DNA of 64,000 nt from Paramicrosporidium saccamoebae (lineage: Eukaryota; Rozellomycota). Each line of letters starts with the position of its first letter. The first letter of the stretch is position 1. The position numbers and the translations under genes are program-made. Shown here one piece after another: positions 1 through 9,571 of the stretch. The DNA lies in NCBI GenBank assembly GCA_002794465.1, contig MTSL01000159.1, positions 63,298 through 127,297 of the forward strand, given 5' to 3'. Under the pieces are notes generated by a model, which did no database searches, was not told where the DNA came from, and was given only the letters and a program-made list of their open reading frames with translations.

Positions 1-1323
1 GAACATTCAATTGAGGAGAAGATTATTGAAAAGGCTCTCCAGAAACTGCGTCTTGATCAACTCGTCATTCAGCAGGGGAAATTGACCAATGTCAACAAAC
101 CGTTGTCGCAGGATGAAATGCTCTCAATGATCCGACATGGGGCCGAGCAGATATTTACCAAAAATGCCGATGAAGCAAAAGATGGCCAGAATGACCTTGA
201 TATTGAAGAGTTGCTGAGGAAGGGCGAGGAGAAGACGAAGGAGATTCAGGGGAAATATCAAAACGTCGGCTATGATGATTTGCAGAAATTCACTATTGAG
301 GCTCCAAGTGCTCTGCATATTGAAGGATCGCACGAGCCGATAGGAAATGGAGGCCAGATGGGGGGAATGCTCTTTCTCCAACCGGGAAAGCGAGAACGGA
401 AGGGGAATTATCATGTTGACACGTATTACCGCGAAGCACTTCGTATCCACCCGCAAAAGGTCAAGGCATCAAAGCCACCAATGCCCAAGGACTATATATC
501 AATCCATGACTTCCAGTTTTATCCTCCACGACTCCAAGAACTGATGGATCGTGACGTCCTGGCCTTCCAACGGGCGGCAGAGTATCGCATTCCTGAAGGC
601 GTCGAGGAGACTGAGGAGGAGAGGGAAAAGAGAGAAGCTGATCAACGCGCCATTGATACTGCCATTGCGCTGAACGATGCCGAAATTGCCGAGAAGGAAA
701 AACTTGCCCAACAGGGATTCCGTGATTGGCATCGTCGTGATTACGTGGCGTTTCTGAGGGGTGTGGAGAAGCATGGCAAGAATGCTCTTCGCCTCATCGA
801 GATTGAGGGGAAGACGGCTGCAGACTTGGAAGCATACAGTCAAGTGTTTTGGAAGAACCTGGAGCGGCTTAGCGACTATGAAAAGATTGAAGCATATCTC
901 GAGGCGTATGATGTTAAGAGGAAGCGGGATCAAGAGATCCAAACTATCCTCGACAATAAGCTGGCCCGTCACAAAAAGGCTCACACTCCCCTTCACATTA
1001 CCTACTTTGGTGGTAAGGGCAAACAGTTTACTGAAGAGGAAGATGCCTTTCTCATTGAACAACTTGCCAGCATTGGTATCGCCCACGAAGATGCTGCCAA
1101 CAAACTCCGAGAATCTATTCTCCATTCGCCGCGGTTCCGCTTCGACTGGTTTCTCAAGACGAGGACAGCGGGGGATCTGCAAAGACGATGTCACAAGTTG
1201 ATCTCGTTCATTGAAAGAGAGCAGAGGGAGATTGACGAGCGAGCCGAACCACCTAAGCCACGAAGCAGAGCGGTTTGGATCAAAGACGGCAATAAGCGCT
1301 CTGCCAAGAGGACGCGTAAGTGA
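1..1323 (+). CDS. ISWI: ISWI-family chromatin remodelling ATPase, C-terminal part (5' truncated by window)
   Basis: The reading frame is open from base 1, so the gene starts outside the window; 440 residues are visible. The protein is the C-terminal half of the nucleosome-sliding ATPase ISWI (SMARCA5/Snf2h). The first residues match the end of the SNF2 helicase core and the segment after it (EEKIIEKALQKLRLDQLVIQQG, then the DEMLSMIRHGA region). A HAND domain follows at roughly 135-190, then a SANT domain (DWHRRDYVAFLRGVEKHGKN, about 240-290) and a SLIDE domain (from YFGGKGKQFTEEEDAFL to the C-terminus), which contact linker DNA. No intron is seen in the visible part. The basic tail ends about 275 bp upstream of RAD6 on the same strand. 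HAND-SANT-SLIDE in this order is diagnostic of ISWI, so identity is secure; which ISWI paralogue it is cannot be told from the fragment. Confidence 0.95.
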   Translation, partial: EHSIEEKIIEKALQKLRLDQLVIQQGKLTNVNKPLSQDEMLSMIRHGAEQIFTKNADEAKDGQNDLDIEELLRKGEEKTKEIQGKYQNVGYDDLQKFTIEAPSALHIEGSHEPIGNGGQMGGMLFLQPGKRERKGNYHVDTYYREALRIHPQKVKASKPPMPKDYISIHDFQFYPPRLQELMDRDVLAFQRAAEYRIPEGVEETEEEREKREADQRAIDTAIALNDAEIAEKEKLAQQGFRDWHRRDYVAFLRGVEKHGKNALRLIEIEGKTAADLEAYSQVFWKNLERLSDYEKIEAYLEAYDVKRKRDQEIQTILDNKLARHKKAHTPLHITYFGGKGKQFTEEEDAFLIEQLASIGIAHEDAANKLRESILHSPRFRFDWFLKTRTAGDLQRRCHKLISFIEREQREIDERAEPPKPRSRAVWIKDGNKRSAKRTRK

Positions 1324-1355
1324 TCATGGCCTATGAAATTAAATATTCCATATTT

Positions 1356-1468
1356 GTTGAGTAATGTGGGATCTGTTGAGTAATGTGTGAGGCCCGTTGA
1401 GTAATATGTGAGGTCCGTTGAGTAATGTTTAAAGTCTGTTGAATAATGTGTGAGATTTGTTGAGAATT
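1356..1468. repeat. Minisatellite, about five 21-bp units
   Basis: Directly seen: units beginning GTTGAGTAATGTG recur at 19-21 bp spacing, ending with a degenerate GTTGAATAATGTG and GTTGAGAATTT copy. It fills the 3' flank of the ISWI gene. No coding potential is apparent. Confidence 0.85.
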
Positions 1469-1597
1469 TAAAAGATTCAAGTGCACGAGTATAATATATT
1501 AGACTAAAATTGAGGGCCGGACGAGTTTCCTTCCCGTATGTGTTAGTCCCCTTACTACACGACACATTTATTACTATTATTCGGGCCAGGGCTGGAA

Positions 1598-2084
1598 ATG
1601 TCAACTCCTAGTAGACGGCGCTTAATGCGTGACTTTAAAAGGTAATTTTGGCGTCTATAATTGACCCAGTAGGATCCAGCAGGACCCACCGGAGGGTGTT
1701 ACGGGTGCGCCCCACCCAGACAACATTATGCTTTGGAACGCCGTCATCTTTGGACCGGCCGACACACCCTTTGAAGACGGCGTCTTTAAACTCACTCTTA
1801 CCTTTTCAGAAGAATATCCCAATAAGCCGCCCGCCGTCCGCTTTGTCTCAAAAATGTATCATCCGAACGTCTATGGCGACGGGGGACTCTGTCTCGACAT
1901 TTTGCAAAATCGATGGTCGCCCACGTATGATGTGGCAGCCATTTTGACGAGTGTACAAAGTCTACTGCACGATCCGAACCCCAACTCGCCCGCCAACGCA
2001 CAGGCTGCGCAATTGTATAACGAGGATAGGAAGGAGTACACAAGGCGGGTGAGGGAGACTGTAGAACAATCATGGATCGATTAA
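1598..2084 (+). CDS. RAD6: Ubiquitin-conjugating enzyme E2, RAD6/UBC2 type
   Basis: E2 enzyme that, with RAD18- or BRE1-type ligases, ubiquitinates PCNA or histone H2B. Two exons, 1598-1641 and 1673-2084, are separated by a 31-nt intron and give 151 residues, against 152 in human UBE2A. The first exon encodes [15 protein letters not shown], the classic RAD6 N-terminus, which fixes both start and splice site. The catalytic cysteine falls at residue 88 in [12 protein letters not shown], the same number as in yeast and human, and is preceded by the HPN motif. The protein ends WID without the acidic tail of S. cerevisiae Rad6. The acceptor is a CAGTAG tandem; only the second AG keeps the conserved spacing. 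It is convergent with the peroxiredoxin gene. Confidence 0.96.
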
Positions 2085-2141
2085 AGCACTATTTAAGTTG
2101 ATGGCAGCGCCAGTAGATGGCCAATTCACAGGATAAATAAT

Positions 2142-2340
2142 GTGACGTAGAGGATTCATTAGTTGGGCGTTTGAAGATAATTGCTAGTTTGGAGAGGATA
2201 TATTTGTGATAAAGTGGATCGATTAGCCGAGTATTTGAGGACAGTGAGACGTTTATCCATACTATTATAGGATTAGCAGTGAACAAACCCCCCTTTCCGC
2301 CTGACAGTCCATACTATTATTTATCCCCACTACGCGACAT
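2142..2340 (+). repeat. Dispersed repeat, copy A
   Basis: Starts with GTGACGTAGAGGATTCATTAG and contains the conserved core at 2231-2339 (GTATTTGAGGACAGTGAGA ... GATTAGCAGTGAACAA ... CCCCACTACGCGACA). The same core recurs at 13795-13890 and, inverted, at 36831-36930. It lies between the convergent 3' ends of RAD6 and the peroxiredoxin gene. No ORF inside is shared between copies. It fills most of the 341-bp spacer 2085-2425. Confidence 0.8.
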
Positions 2341-2425
2341 AGGGACCAAAGATAGAGGGTCTCTACTACTACGAACAGATCAAAATCGCCAATAAAGGAT
2401 CGTTTTTACAAACCATTAGTTACGT

Positions 2426-3114
2426 TTACTGTGACATTTTGGCAAAAAAGTCGTGGGCTTTCTTTGGATTGATTGCGGCATCGGTGGGCTTCCAATTCGC
2501 AGGACATACTTCTCCATGTTTATCGACGTGTTGGACGGCTTGGACCACACGCAGCACCTCGTCCACGCTCCTTCCAATTCCCGTATCATTGATTGTGGCA
2601 TGTCTCACTATCCCCTCTTTGTCAATAATGAACAGACCGCGGAGGGAGAAGCCTGCATTCTCCACCAGTACTCCATAGTCACGACTCACCGTCTTGGTCA
2701 GGTCAGCGAGGAGCGGAAGTTGGAGCGACCCTAATCCGCCCTTGGTACGAGGGACCTGCGTCCATGCAAGATGACTAAACTCGCTATCCACCGATGCGCC
2801 CACCACTTCGCAGCCAAGACGTCGGAAATCGTCCAGCTTGTCATTAAACGCGACAATTTCGGTTGGACACACAAAAGTACTATATGATCAGTCCACACGG
2901 AGGATGCACAAGTCGAGGGGGTAGAAGAAGAGAACCCAATATTTGCCAGCAAAATCTTGGCTCTTAATTTGTTTAAATTCGCCATTTACAAGAGCTTTGG
3001 CCGTAAAGGCAGGCGCAGGCTTCCTGACTACACATCATCATGGCCATCCACCACCTTACCAAGGGAATGCACTGCACGACCATGCACACTAGTGAGGAGC
3101 CGTTTGAGGAACAT
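2426..3114 (-). CDS. Mitochondrial typical 2-Cys peroxiredoxin (PRDX3-like)
   Basis: Thioredoxin-dependent peroxidase reducing H2O2 and organic or peroxynitrite substrates. Three exons (3114-3060, 3027-2910, 2879-2426) with introns of 32 and 30 nt give 208 residues. The first exon encodes a basic, acid-free leader [18 protein letters not shown] followed by VRKPAPAF, so a mitochondrial matrix presequence is inferred. The peroxidatic Cys is residue 62 in FTFVCPTE; the resolving Cys is residue 183 in GEVCPANW. The GGLG loop of hyperoxidation-sensitive eukaryotic enzymes is present, while the C-terminal YF motif reads FF. The second intron splits the codon before TFVCPTE. It is divergent from the carrier gene, with 74 bp between start codons. 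Catalytic residues and length make the family certain; organelle targeting is a prediction. Confidence 0.93.
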
Positions 3115-3188
3115 GTTGCTGCAATCTGCGGAGAATGCCCGGCCAGGGTGGATAGGCTTCCCGATTTGGAAGGAGCCTCCTCTTAATC

Positions 3189-4192
3189 ATGGACAGTAAG
3201 CAGCAAAAAGGAACTCCCTTCTGGGTCAACTTTGTGGCGGGAGGGTACGCATTGATCGATGGTTTGGTAATTGGTGTAGAGTCAGTGGCACTGTCGGTGC
3301 TGTGATAACGAATCCCTTGGAGGTGGTCAAGACGCGCCTGCAGTCGTCCATGTACCAAGTAGTCACTGATGGCACGACGCTCTCCTTCCGTGCTTCGCCC
3401 ATGCGTGCCGCCTGGATGCATGTCGTGGGCACTTTAGGATCCCTAAAAGGCATCTACAACAATGAAGGCATCACTGCCCTCTGGCGTGGAATGGGTCCCA
3501 CCATTGTCGGTGTTATGCCCTCTCGTGCAATCTACTTTGGCACCTATTCCAAAACAAAGCAATTTCTAACGGGACTTTCGGGGGAGGAGACGTCGTGGGT
3601 GCATTTGGGATCCGCGCTGGCCGCGGGGATTGTCACCTCCACTGCTACCAATCCCATTTGGCTCGTGAAGACGCGCATGCAGCTGCAGTCGGACCAGAAT
3701 AGTCGACTGTATCGGAATTCGTTCCATTGTTTGCAAGTCGTTTCGAGGACGGAGGGACTTCGGGGTCTCTACAAGGGACTGACTGCCTCCTATTTGGGGA
3801 CTCTGGAGGGCACTGTTCAATGGGTTTTGTATGAGAAGCTGAAACGCGCCGTCGCTACGCATCGACATCGACAGGCCGGCACTGAATACCATCCATCAAC
3901 CACCACATCCACTCTGACTTGGATCGACTTTTTCGTGACCGCCGCATCAGCAAAATTAGTGGCCGCCGTCATTGCCTACCCACACGAGGTGCTCCGTACC
4001 CGTCTTAGAGAGGACAATAACAAGTATCGTGGATTAGTCCAATGTGCAGCCCGCATCTTTAGAGAAGAAGGTGTCACAGCCTATTATGGGGGAATGACTG
4101 CCCATCTGATGCGTGTTGTCCCCAACAGTGCCATCATGTTCTTTTGCTATGAGTTTCTTATTCATACCTATGCAAACATGTCACTAGATTAG
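3189..4192 (+). CDS. RIM2: Mitochondrial carrier, pyrimidine nucleotide type (RIM2 / SLC25A33-36)
   Basis: Inner-membrane carrier expected to exchange pyrimidine (deoxy)nucleotides for mtDNA and RNA synthesis. Exons 3189-3244 and 3280-4192 flank a 35-nt intron; the product has 322 residues. Splicing restores the first-helix sequence FVAGGVSGTVGAVITNPLEV. All three carrier signatures are present: PLEVVKTRLQ, PIWLVKTRMQLQ and PHEVLRTRLRE. The third repeat with YPHEVxRTRLRE is typical of the Rim2/SLC25A33/36 branch rather than of ADP/ATP or phosphate carriers. Tandem-fold architecture (three repeats of about 100 residues) is complete. Substrate assignment rests on family resemblance only; flavin or NAD carriers are close relatives and are the main alternative. 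Confidence 0.88.
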
Positions 4193-4383
4193 TAATCTCT
4201 TGGATTGATAGAATTAGAAGTTGTATACAATGTCTGTAGACTGATAGAGATAGGTGGGTTGATGAGTTGGTGGGTTGGTGAGTGAGTATATTTACGAATC
4301 AGAAATCCCAACAAAGCGCCTTTACCACCAATCTCACACAGGTCATATCACATCTTGGCAGGCTATAATAATTAATTCATTTT

Positions 4384-6441
4384 ATGCTGTCTCTTCAAGA
4401 GTTTACTTTGAAACGCAAGCAGGAGCAGGTTCAGGGACAAGATGCACGTCGCAAGATAGAGTCGCAAATGGACAGGCTTATTGATGAGCAGGTAGAGTAC
4501 TTGGGAACTATGGAGAGGCAAGTGGAGAAATTTGAGGTGGCAAACAGTGTCATGGAAGGTCAATCCAAGGTGCATTCGACGGTTCAAGAGGCAGAGCGGC
4601 TCTCGGCTGAAATTTCTCAATTGCAACGTACTGAAAGGTATTTGGAGACTGCCGTGACAATTGAAACAATTCGGTATTGGAAGAATATTACTAATATATA
4701 GTGTCGATATTGTGGGCGATATCGAGAAGGGTAAATTTGACCAGGCGATTAATAACTTTACCAAGCTAAAGTCTATTGAAATCGATTCCAGTTTCAAAGG
4801 ATTGCTTGAGCATTTAGGCTCAGTACAAGACTGGATCGTTGCCGCAATCGAGGCTGCATTGAAAGAGTAACACATGCCAGTCACCCAGTTCTCACTAGTA
4901 GGGGATTTTTGGCCCAGCTGGAGGCAGTCGGTTGGCCAAAGCCGATTGACGCAAGCGGCTGGCAGAGCGAGGGGATGGACAAAGTACTGGAATTTTTTGA
5001 CAATTTCATCATTTTTTCATCAAAATGCGGGGATTCTAATGTATGCAGGAGGGCGGTCGCCGCAATGATCGAGCCGATTCAAATTCGGTTCCAATTCCAT
5101 TTTGCCACCAACCAGCCAACAAACAGGCTGGATAAACCCGAGTGGTATCTGGGTCATCTTTTGCAAACAATCAATTCACATATTCCGTTCATTGAGAATT
5201 GTCTGGAGATGGATGTTGTAGAGGAAGGACCATCAGTTTTGGAAACGTTTGTTTTAAGGATTGCAAATATAGTGAAGGAACACATTGTCGCTCGAGAGCA
5301 GCGGATTCTGCAAGATTCGTTCATCTTCATGCACACTGTATCAGAATTGCTCGCCTTTATATCGTCTGTAAAGGAAAGCACAGGGGTAGATTGTAGCCGA
5401 ATTGTTACCTCGTTTCTTGGACCGCATCTTCCAGAATGGATATCCGCAGAGAAGGAAGCTGGAAACTCGTCGTACGCGGAATTGTGTGATGAGTCTCTCC
5501 CTTGGATCGAAGAAGATTTAGATTCGGTGGCTGGAGTCGTGTCAGGATTCATTGAACTGATTGATGACTTGATCAAGACGCTGTACAATATCCCCCTAAT
5601 GCATGCCAAAATTGAATTCTTGAATCAGGTTATTATTCCACTGTTCAATTCGTTTTATGAAAAGGTCGAATTTGAACTGCCTGCATTTCACGGCACCCCG
5701 CAGGACATTCGCATTATGACTATTCAGGGGAATTCCATATTAAAGCTCATTGAAACTTGCGAATTTTCTTGGGGATCTTCCTTAGAGTCCATGTCACTGG
5801 CAAGCAGTCCGGAATTCCTCGATGCGTTTGGGTATTCGGCGGTAGAGATGCGTGGGACCGTTTTTAACAAGGTATTGGTGGCTTTCCAAGAGTTGACGAC
5901 CCGGATCGAAGACAATCTCTATTCCGTTTTGTGGGAGTCATTCCACTCTTCTGCTGTATCATTTGTACGCGCAATGCACTATGGCGTAGTGAGGGATGGC
6001 CCCGCTACGACTCTGACCATGCACGATGATCTACGAAAGGCGCTTGTGAGGGTCTCAGAGGTTTTTACAACATTGCGAGCCTCTGCGATGATGGAATCGA
6101 TCGAACCCAGGATTCTGTCCTCTCTTGCAACATTTCTGTACGATCGACTGATATTGCAAAACTATTTCCGTCAAGAATACATTAGCCAATTCAATGACGA
6201 CCTGACCATGATCCAGTCCACATTTGCTCGTCTCATGCCCAATCAGCCCATTAATCTTGCTCTCCAACGGGTGTATGAGGCGCAAAGAATTCTGTCCATG
6301 CAACCCCAAGCTCGTCAACATCTCGCCCAAGTAATCAAAGAAGATGATTTGGACGAAATCACCAACATTTTTAATTCCTTAAAGTTGTCAATTCTGTCGC
6401 TGGGAGAGTGTGAAAGGATCATAGGTTTGGTGCGTGATTGA
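4384..6441 (+). CDS. TIP20: RINT1/TIP20 family vesicle-tethering protein
   Basis: Subunit of the Dsl1/NRZ tether that captures Golgi-derived COPI vesicles at the ER. Three exons (4384-4673, 4702-4866, 4902-6441) with introns of 28 and 35 nt give 664 residues. The N-terminal 100 residues are coiled coil (RKIESQMDRLIDEQVEY). The family hallmark LDKPEWYLGHLLQTINSHIPF follows the LEAVGWPKPID segment, and the remaining 450 residues are helical as in the CATCHR fold. The first intron has a TACTAAT branch-like site a few bases before its AG. The second acceptor is a TAGTAG tandem, so one residue could be gained if 4898 is used. Coatomer zeta and RER1 in this window belong to the same retrograde pathway, though they are not adjacent. 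Orthology to RINT1/Tip20 is from motif recognition. Confidence 0.82.
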
Positions 6442-6721
6442 CCTTGTCAACGCAGTAAGAGTAGTTGTGATGATAGCGCTGCGTGGTGAAAATATGACCA
6501 CAATGCCAATATAAATGGATGACAGAGAACTGTTTCTTACCAACTGGTGTGTCAATATATTCAAAAGTTGGGGTGCCAATCGTTTCGCTACCCACCTCTG
6601 ACTCCTTTTCACATTTGGTCACATTTGACCACAACCAATAATACCCCAGCTAGTCATTCCACTACTTTACATTATTCGAAAACATAACTGGCTGACATCT
6701 AACTTGCTTTATTTGCAGCAC

Positions 6722-7315
6722 TCATTTGATGGTATTTTTAATGACCAAAGTAATCTCGTCAAGGACCCGTCGCTTTATCAGCGGATGCAGGTAGGGATTC
6801 TTTCCCAGCAACATCACGGGCTTTTCCAAGGCTGACTGCTGTGCCTCGCTCAGCTTGTTCCATTTGGGGCCCACCAACTTTTTGGCATTCTCCCATCTGG
6901 TTGTATCTCCACTGCGCAGTTCTTTGAGCAAAAGATCACATTCCACCTTGAGCCAGCGCTCACTCTCCACGCCAATGTCGGAGGGCGGAGCGTATTGAGG
7001 GTATTTTGCAGCGGCACGACGCGTAGTGGCCAATGTATAGTGAAGCAAGCGTGCAGCCTGTTCATACTGTGCCTCCACCACCGGATCCCGATATTCATCC
7101 CAATCCGTGCGTACAATATGTCTCTCAAACTCATTGGACAGGGAAGCCTCCAATTGGTGTCGCAATGTCGGAGGTACATAGTTTTTCATGAGTGTGGCAG
7201 TATCGTGGTCCATTGAGCCCATGACAACCGGCTCAAACAGCTCCTCCAGCAACGGCATGCGCTTGGCCCGCAGCACAGCCGTGCCAATGCTCCGACACCA
7301 TGGTTTAACAAGCAT
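6722..7315 (-). CDS. Unrecognised 197-residue protein, probably mitochondrial
   Basis: I do not recognise the family. The single exon encodes 197 residues. The N-terminus MLVKPWCRSIGTAVLRAKR has basic residues and no acid until residue 24, which fits a mitochondrial presequence. The rest is charged and mostly helical, with no membrane segment and a basic C-terminus (LIKRRVLDEITLVIKNTIK). Size and composition would suit a mitochondrial ribosomal or assembly protein, but no signature supports a specific one. Its start codon is only 21 bp from that of the divergently transcribed TRAP-beta gene, so the two 5' UTRs must be extremely short or overlap. Coding status rests on length, clean start and divergent arrangement. 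Confidence 0.6.
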   Translation of the reverse strand: MLVKPWCRSIGTAVLRAKRMPLLEELFEPVVMGSMDHDTATLMKNYVPPTLRHQLEASLSNEFERHIVRTDWDEYRDPVVEAQYEQAARLLHYTLATTRRAAAKYPQYAPPSDIGVESERWLKVECDLLLKELRSGDTTRWENAKKLVGPKWNKLSEAQQSALEKPVMLLGKNPYLHPLIKRRVLDEITLVIKNTIK

Positions 7316-7336
7316 AAATAATTTCTTTTCAGTGCT

Positions 7337-7949
7337 ATGGTGACTATGCTGTTGGCGTTTTTCGGACTAACGGTGGTTGTGCAGGCACAGTTGCTGGTCT
7401 CAAAGGAGTATGGCAAGCTGCACATGGTGACGGGTGAGCCACGCGCCATAGTCTATCATTTTTACAACCTGGGCAAAAGGTATCACGGGGTTGCGACTGA
7501 CTGGCCTAGTGAGCTGGTGAACATCAATTTGGATGATTCAACGTTTAAGAATGGAAACTTTACCGTGCAAAGCGGCACACTTCCTGTATCCATATCTGAA
7601 ATCAAACCGTATCAACGCAGCATTATTAATGGTTAGTAATGAACGACACTTGCACGAACTCGTGGTGGTGCCGACAACGGCTGGTCGTTTTGTAGACACA
7701 CCGGCCTCGGTGAAATACCAACGTCCCAAAAATGAAACGAGCGAGGAACTGGAAGATGCCACCGTCATGTCAACGGCAAAGGGTCTGATGACCATTATGT
7801 CGATGGAAGAGTACAATGTGCATGTAAAGTCACACCGGAAAGAATGGCTTATTTTTACTGCACTTGCGTTTTTACTAGTGACTTTGCCATATTGTCAGTA
7901 TCAAATATCTATTAAGGATCTCCGAGCGTTTACCAGCAAAGCAAAATAA
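7337..7949 (+). CDS. Translocon-associated protein subunit beta (TRAP-beta/SSR2)
   Basis: ER membrane subunit of the TRAP complex that assists Sec61 with some signal peptides. Exons 7337-7608 and 7637-7949, split by a 28-nt intron, give 194 residues. Seen: a signal peptide (LLAFFGLTVVVQA), a lumenal beta-sandwich-like region with HFYNLGKRYHGVATDW and LVVVPTTAGRF, both in register with vertebrate SSR2, one transmembrane helix (EWLIFTALAFLLVTLPY) and a short basic cytosolic tail. Length and topology match SSR2 (about 183 residues). The intron was placed where splicing joins SEIKP to NERHLHELVVVP; unspliced, the frame stops. TRAP is missing from budding yeast, so its presence is informative about lineage. 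No other TRAP subunit is in the window. Confidence 0.82.
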
Positions 7950-7985
7950 AGTGTCAGAGTTTCAGAATGTTAAATTTACAAGAAT

Positions 7986-8087
7986 GAATAGCATGGAATC
8001 TGTAGTATCGAATATTATGGGATCTGTAATATAGAATAGTATGGGATCCGCAATATCGGATAGCATGAATTTCATAACATTGGATAA
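7986..8087. repeat. 24-bp tandem repeat, four units
   Basis: Four successive 24-bp units of the form GAATAGTATGGGATCTGTAATATC at 7986, 8010, 8034 and 8058, increasingly diverged, then a partial unit. Located in the spacer between the 3' ends of the TRAP-beta and TBRG1-like genes. Confidence 0.85.
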
Positions 8088-8096
8088 CACGCATTA

Positions 8097-8163
8097 CACA
8101 ATCACATGACTACACGATTATACAATCACACAATCGCATAATCACACAGCTACACGGTTACAT
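8097..8163. repeat. Simple-sequence tract with ACA/ATCACA motif
   Basis: Imperfect 7-9-bp units such as ACAATCAC, TACACGAT and ATCACACA follow the 24-bp repeat directly and reach to within 40 bp of the stop of the next gene. Confidence 0.7.
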
Positions 8164-8203
8164 GGTACCAAGTGTATTTAATCAAAACGGTCCAATGCTA
8201 TCA

Positions 8204-9118
8204 CTAATCGTCGCAATCCACATTCTCCTCCTTCTCTTCGTGCTCATGGTTATCGCTGGTAACGGCACCGATTCCGTGATACACCTTCTTTTGGTAATGA
8301 ACACACTTCTCGGAATCGGGCAGCTTTTCAATGACCATGGAAATGGTGGGATTGGCAAGACCAAAAAAGTCGGGTCCAGAGGCCGAGTTTCCGTACTCGC
8401 GACCACGCACAGCATTGCATTGCTTGACAATGGCTGTCCATGCGCCGGTGGGAGTGGGAGACTGATAGTGCTGGTCGGGATTGTCGTCAGCCGAGACGTC
8501 AAAAACGGGACCAGCGCCACCGTCAACAATGCGACTGTGGTAGACGGTTTGGGCTTCGGCGTCAATGGCGCTCATATAAGGCCGCGAAGAGTGATATCCA
8601 ATGGGCCAAATGTATCGCTTATTATGGAAGGCGGGCCGATCATGCACAATCTGTCCCGCCTCATGCAGTGTCACTACGCCGATCGTAACGGGCAAAATGA
8701 CATGGCCCTCCTCATCTGTCGCCACGGGAACGACCTTTCGTGGCGTAAGGGCTGCCGCCTCAGCCGTCTTGACGATGCGCTTCTTCTTGGCGGCTGATTC
8801 GACGTCAACGTCGTCTTTGAGGGTCCATGCCGTCGTCCGTCCCATAGGCTTTTTTGTCGGTAATGGCGCCTCTTCCTCATCCGAACTGCCCGAAGTAAAC
8901 TCCAATGTCACTACTTCTCGCTCATACATACGGTCCATCAGCAAATTCCGTTCGTGACGTAACCGGCCAAGCCGTCGGGCAGCATTCTCAACCTCGTGAG
9001 TCAGCTCAGTATTGAGTTTCTGTGCCTTTTGCAGACGTCGCACCAGCTGCTGCTGTTCAGCCTCGGCCACTAACACGGAGGCAAACTGGTTGAGCGTGTC
9101 CATGTTCACCGCCTCCAT
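8204..9118 (-). CDS. FYRN/FYRC-domain nuclear protein, TBRG1-like
   Basis: Single-exon gene of 304 residues. Residues about 15-75 form a coiled coil (EQQQLVRRLQKAQKLNTEL...RRLGRLRHERNLL). An acidic and basic linker with a likely nuclear signal (AAKKKRIVK) follows. A FYRN domain (LHEAGQIVHDRPAFHNKRYIW, then PIGYHSSRPY) and a FYRC domain (TVYHSRIVDGGAGPVFDVSADD ... SGPDFFGLANPTI) complete it. Coiled coil plus FYRN-FYRC without SET or PHD domains is the architecture of transforming growth factor beta regulator 1 rather than of trithorax/MLL proteins. FYR domains occur in chromatin proteins, so a nuclear chromatin role is inferred. The acidic C-terminus ends DCDD. The function of fungal homologues is unknown to me. 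An internal Met at residue 6 is an alternative start. Confidence 0.82.
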   Translation of the reverse strand: MEAVNMDTLNQFASVLVAEAEQQQLVRRLQKAQKLNTELTHEVENAARRLGRLRHERNLLMDRMYEREVVTLEFTSGSSDEEEAPLPTKKPMGRTTAWTLKDDVDVESAAKKKRIVKTAEAAALTPRKVVPVATDEEGHVILPVTIGVVTLHEAGQIVHDRPAFHNKRYIWPIGYHSSRPYMSAIDAEAQTVYHSRIVDGGAGPVFDVSADDNPDQHYQSPTPTGAWTAIVKQCNAVRGREYGNSASGPDFFGLANPTISMVIEKLPDSEKCVHYQKKVYHGIGAVTSDNHEHEEKEENVDCDD

Positions 9119-9571
9119 TTCTATTGGGCCATGCCGTCCACCGTAGGGCGGGTTAGTGTGAGGGAGAGAAGTTTAGTTGGGTCAATTGGGCTAGTCGAGT
9201 CGGTCTGGTTAGTCAGGTGGATCTGTTCACATTCTCTTATAAATCCTAAAGTCTATATGTATGCCATGTTCATCTTATTATTGGGGCGAGTGAACACGAA
9301 CTAGGCCAATAGTAACGTCCGCGGTATCATGGGCCCATGCTTCCTTTGGAGGATCTGCGATGCAACAATACTGGCTGGAAGGGTATTGACGGTCATCTGG
9401 TAGAGGCCACAGGCTCAGGAGAAGGTGTCCGCAAGACGGTGTCAGAAAACTTGTTCCTGGACCGGATACGCAGCAGTCCCAAGCGCGTCGAGTCACCCGC
9501 TTTGCCACCGTCGCCTTTACAGCTCAATCCGTCTGAACGCGCCGTCCGTCGTCGTACATAATGTAAATATA
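9119..9571. other. Spacer without an assignable gene
   Basis: 453 bp between the start of the TBRG1-like gene and the 3' end of bL35m. An open plus-strand frame at 9316-9561 ends in a basic peptide, and an antisense frame at 9278-9508 overlaps it. Neither has a recognisable motif, and I found no start plus intron combination that gives a convincing protein. A short gene or RNA here cannot be excluded. G/T-rich sequence (GGGTCAATTGGG, GTCGAGTCGGTCTGG) occurs near 9178-9215. Confidence 0.4.

Noticed and set aside
499-1194. 231-codon antisense open frame inside ISWI
   Set aside because: It lies opposite the conserved HAND-SANT-SLIDE coding region, has no recognisable motif, and is explained by codon bias of the real gene.
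1642-1730. RAD6 as a pseudogene (N-terminus in another frame)
   Set aside because: A 31-nt intron restores the full 151-residue protein including the canonical N-terminus.
8162-8797. 211-codon plus-strand open frame with a hydrophobic start
   Set aside because: Antisense to the FYRN/FYRC protein; the apparent signal peptide is the complement of the acidic C-terminus.
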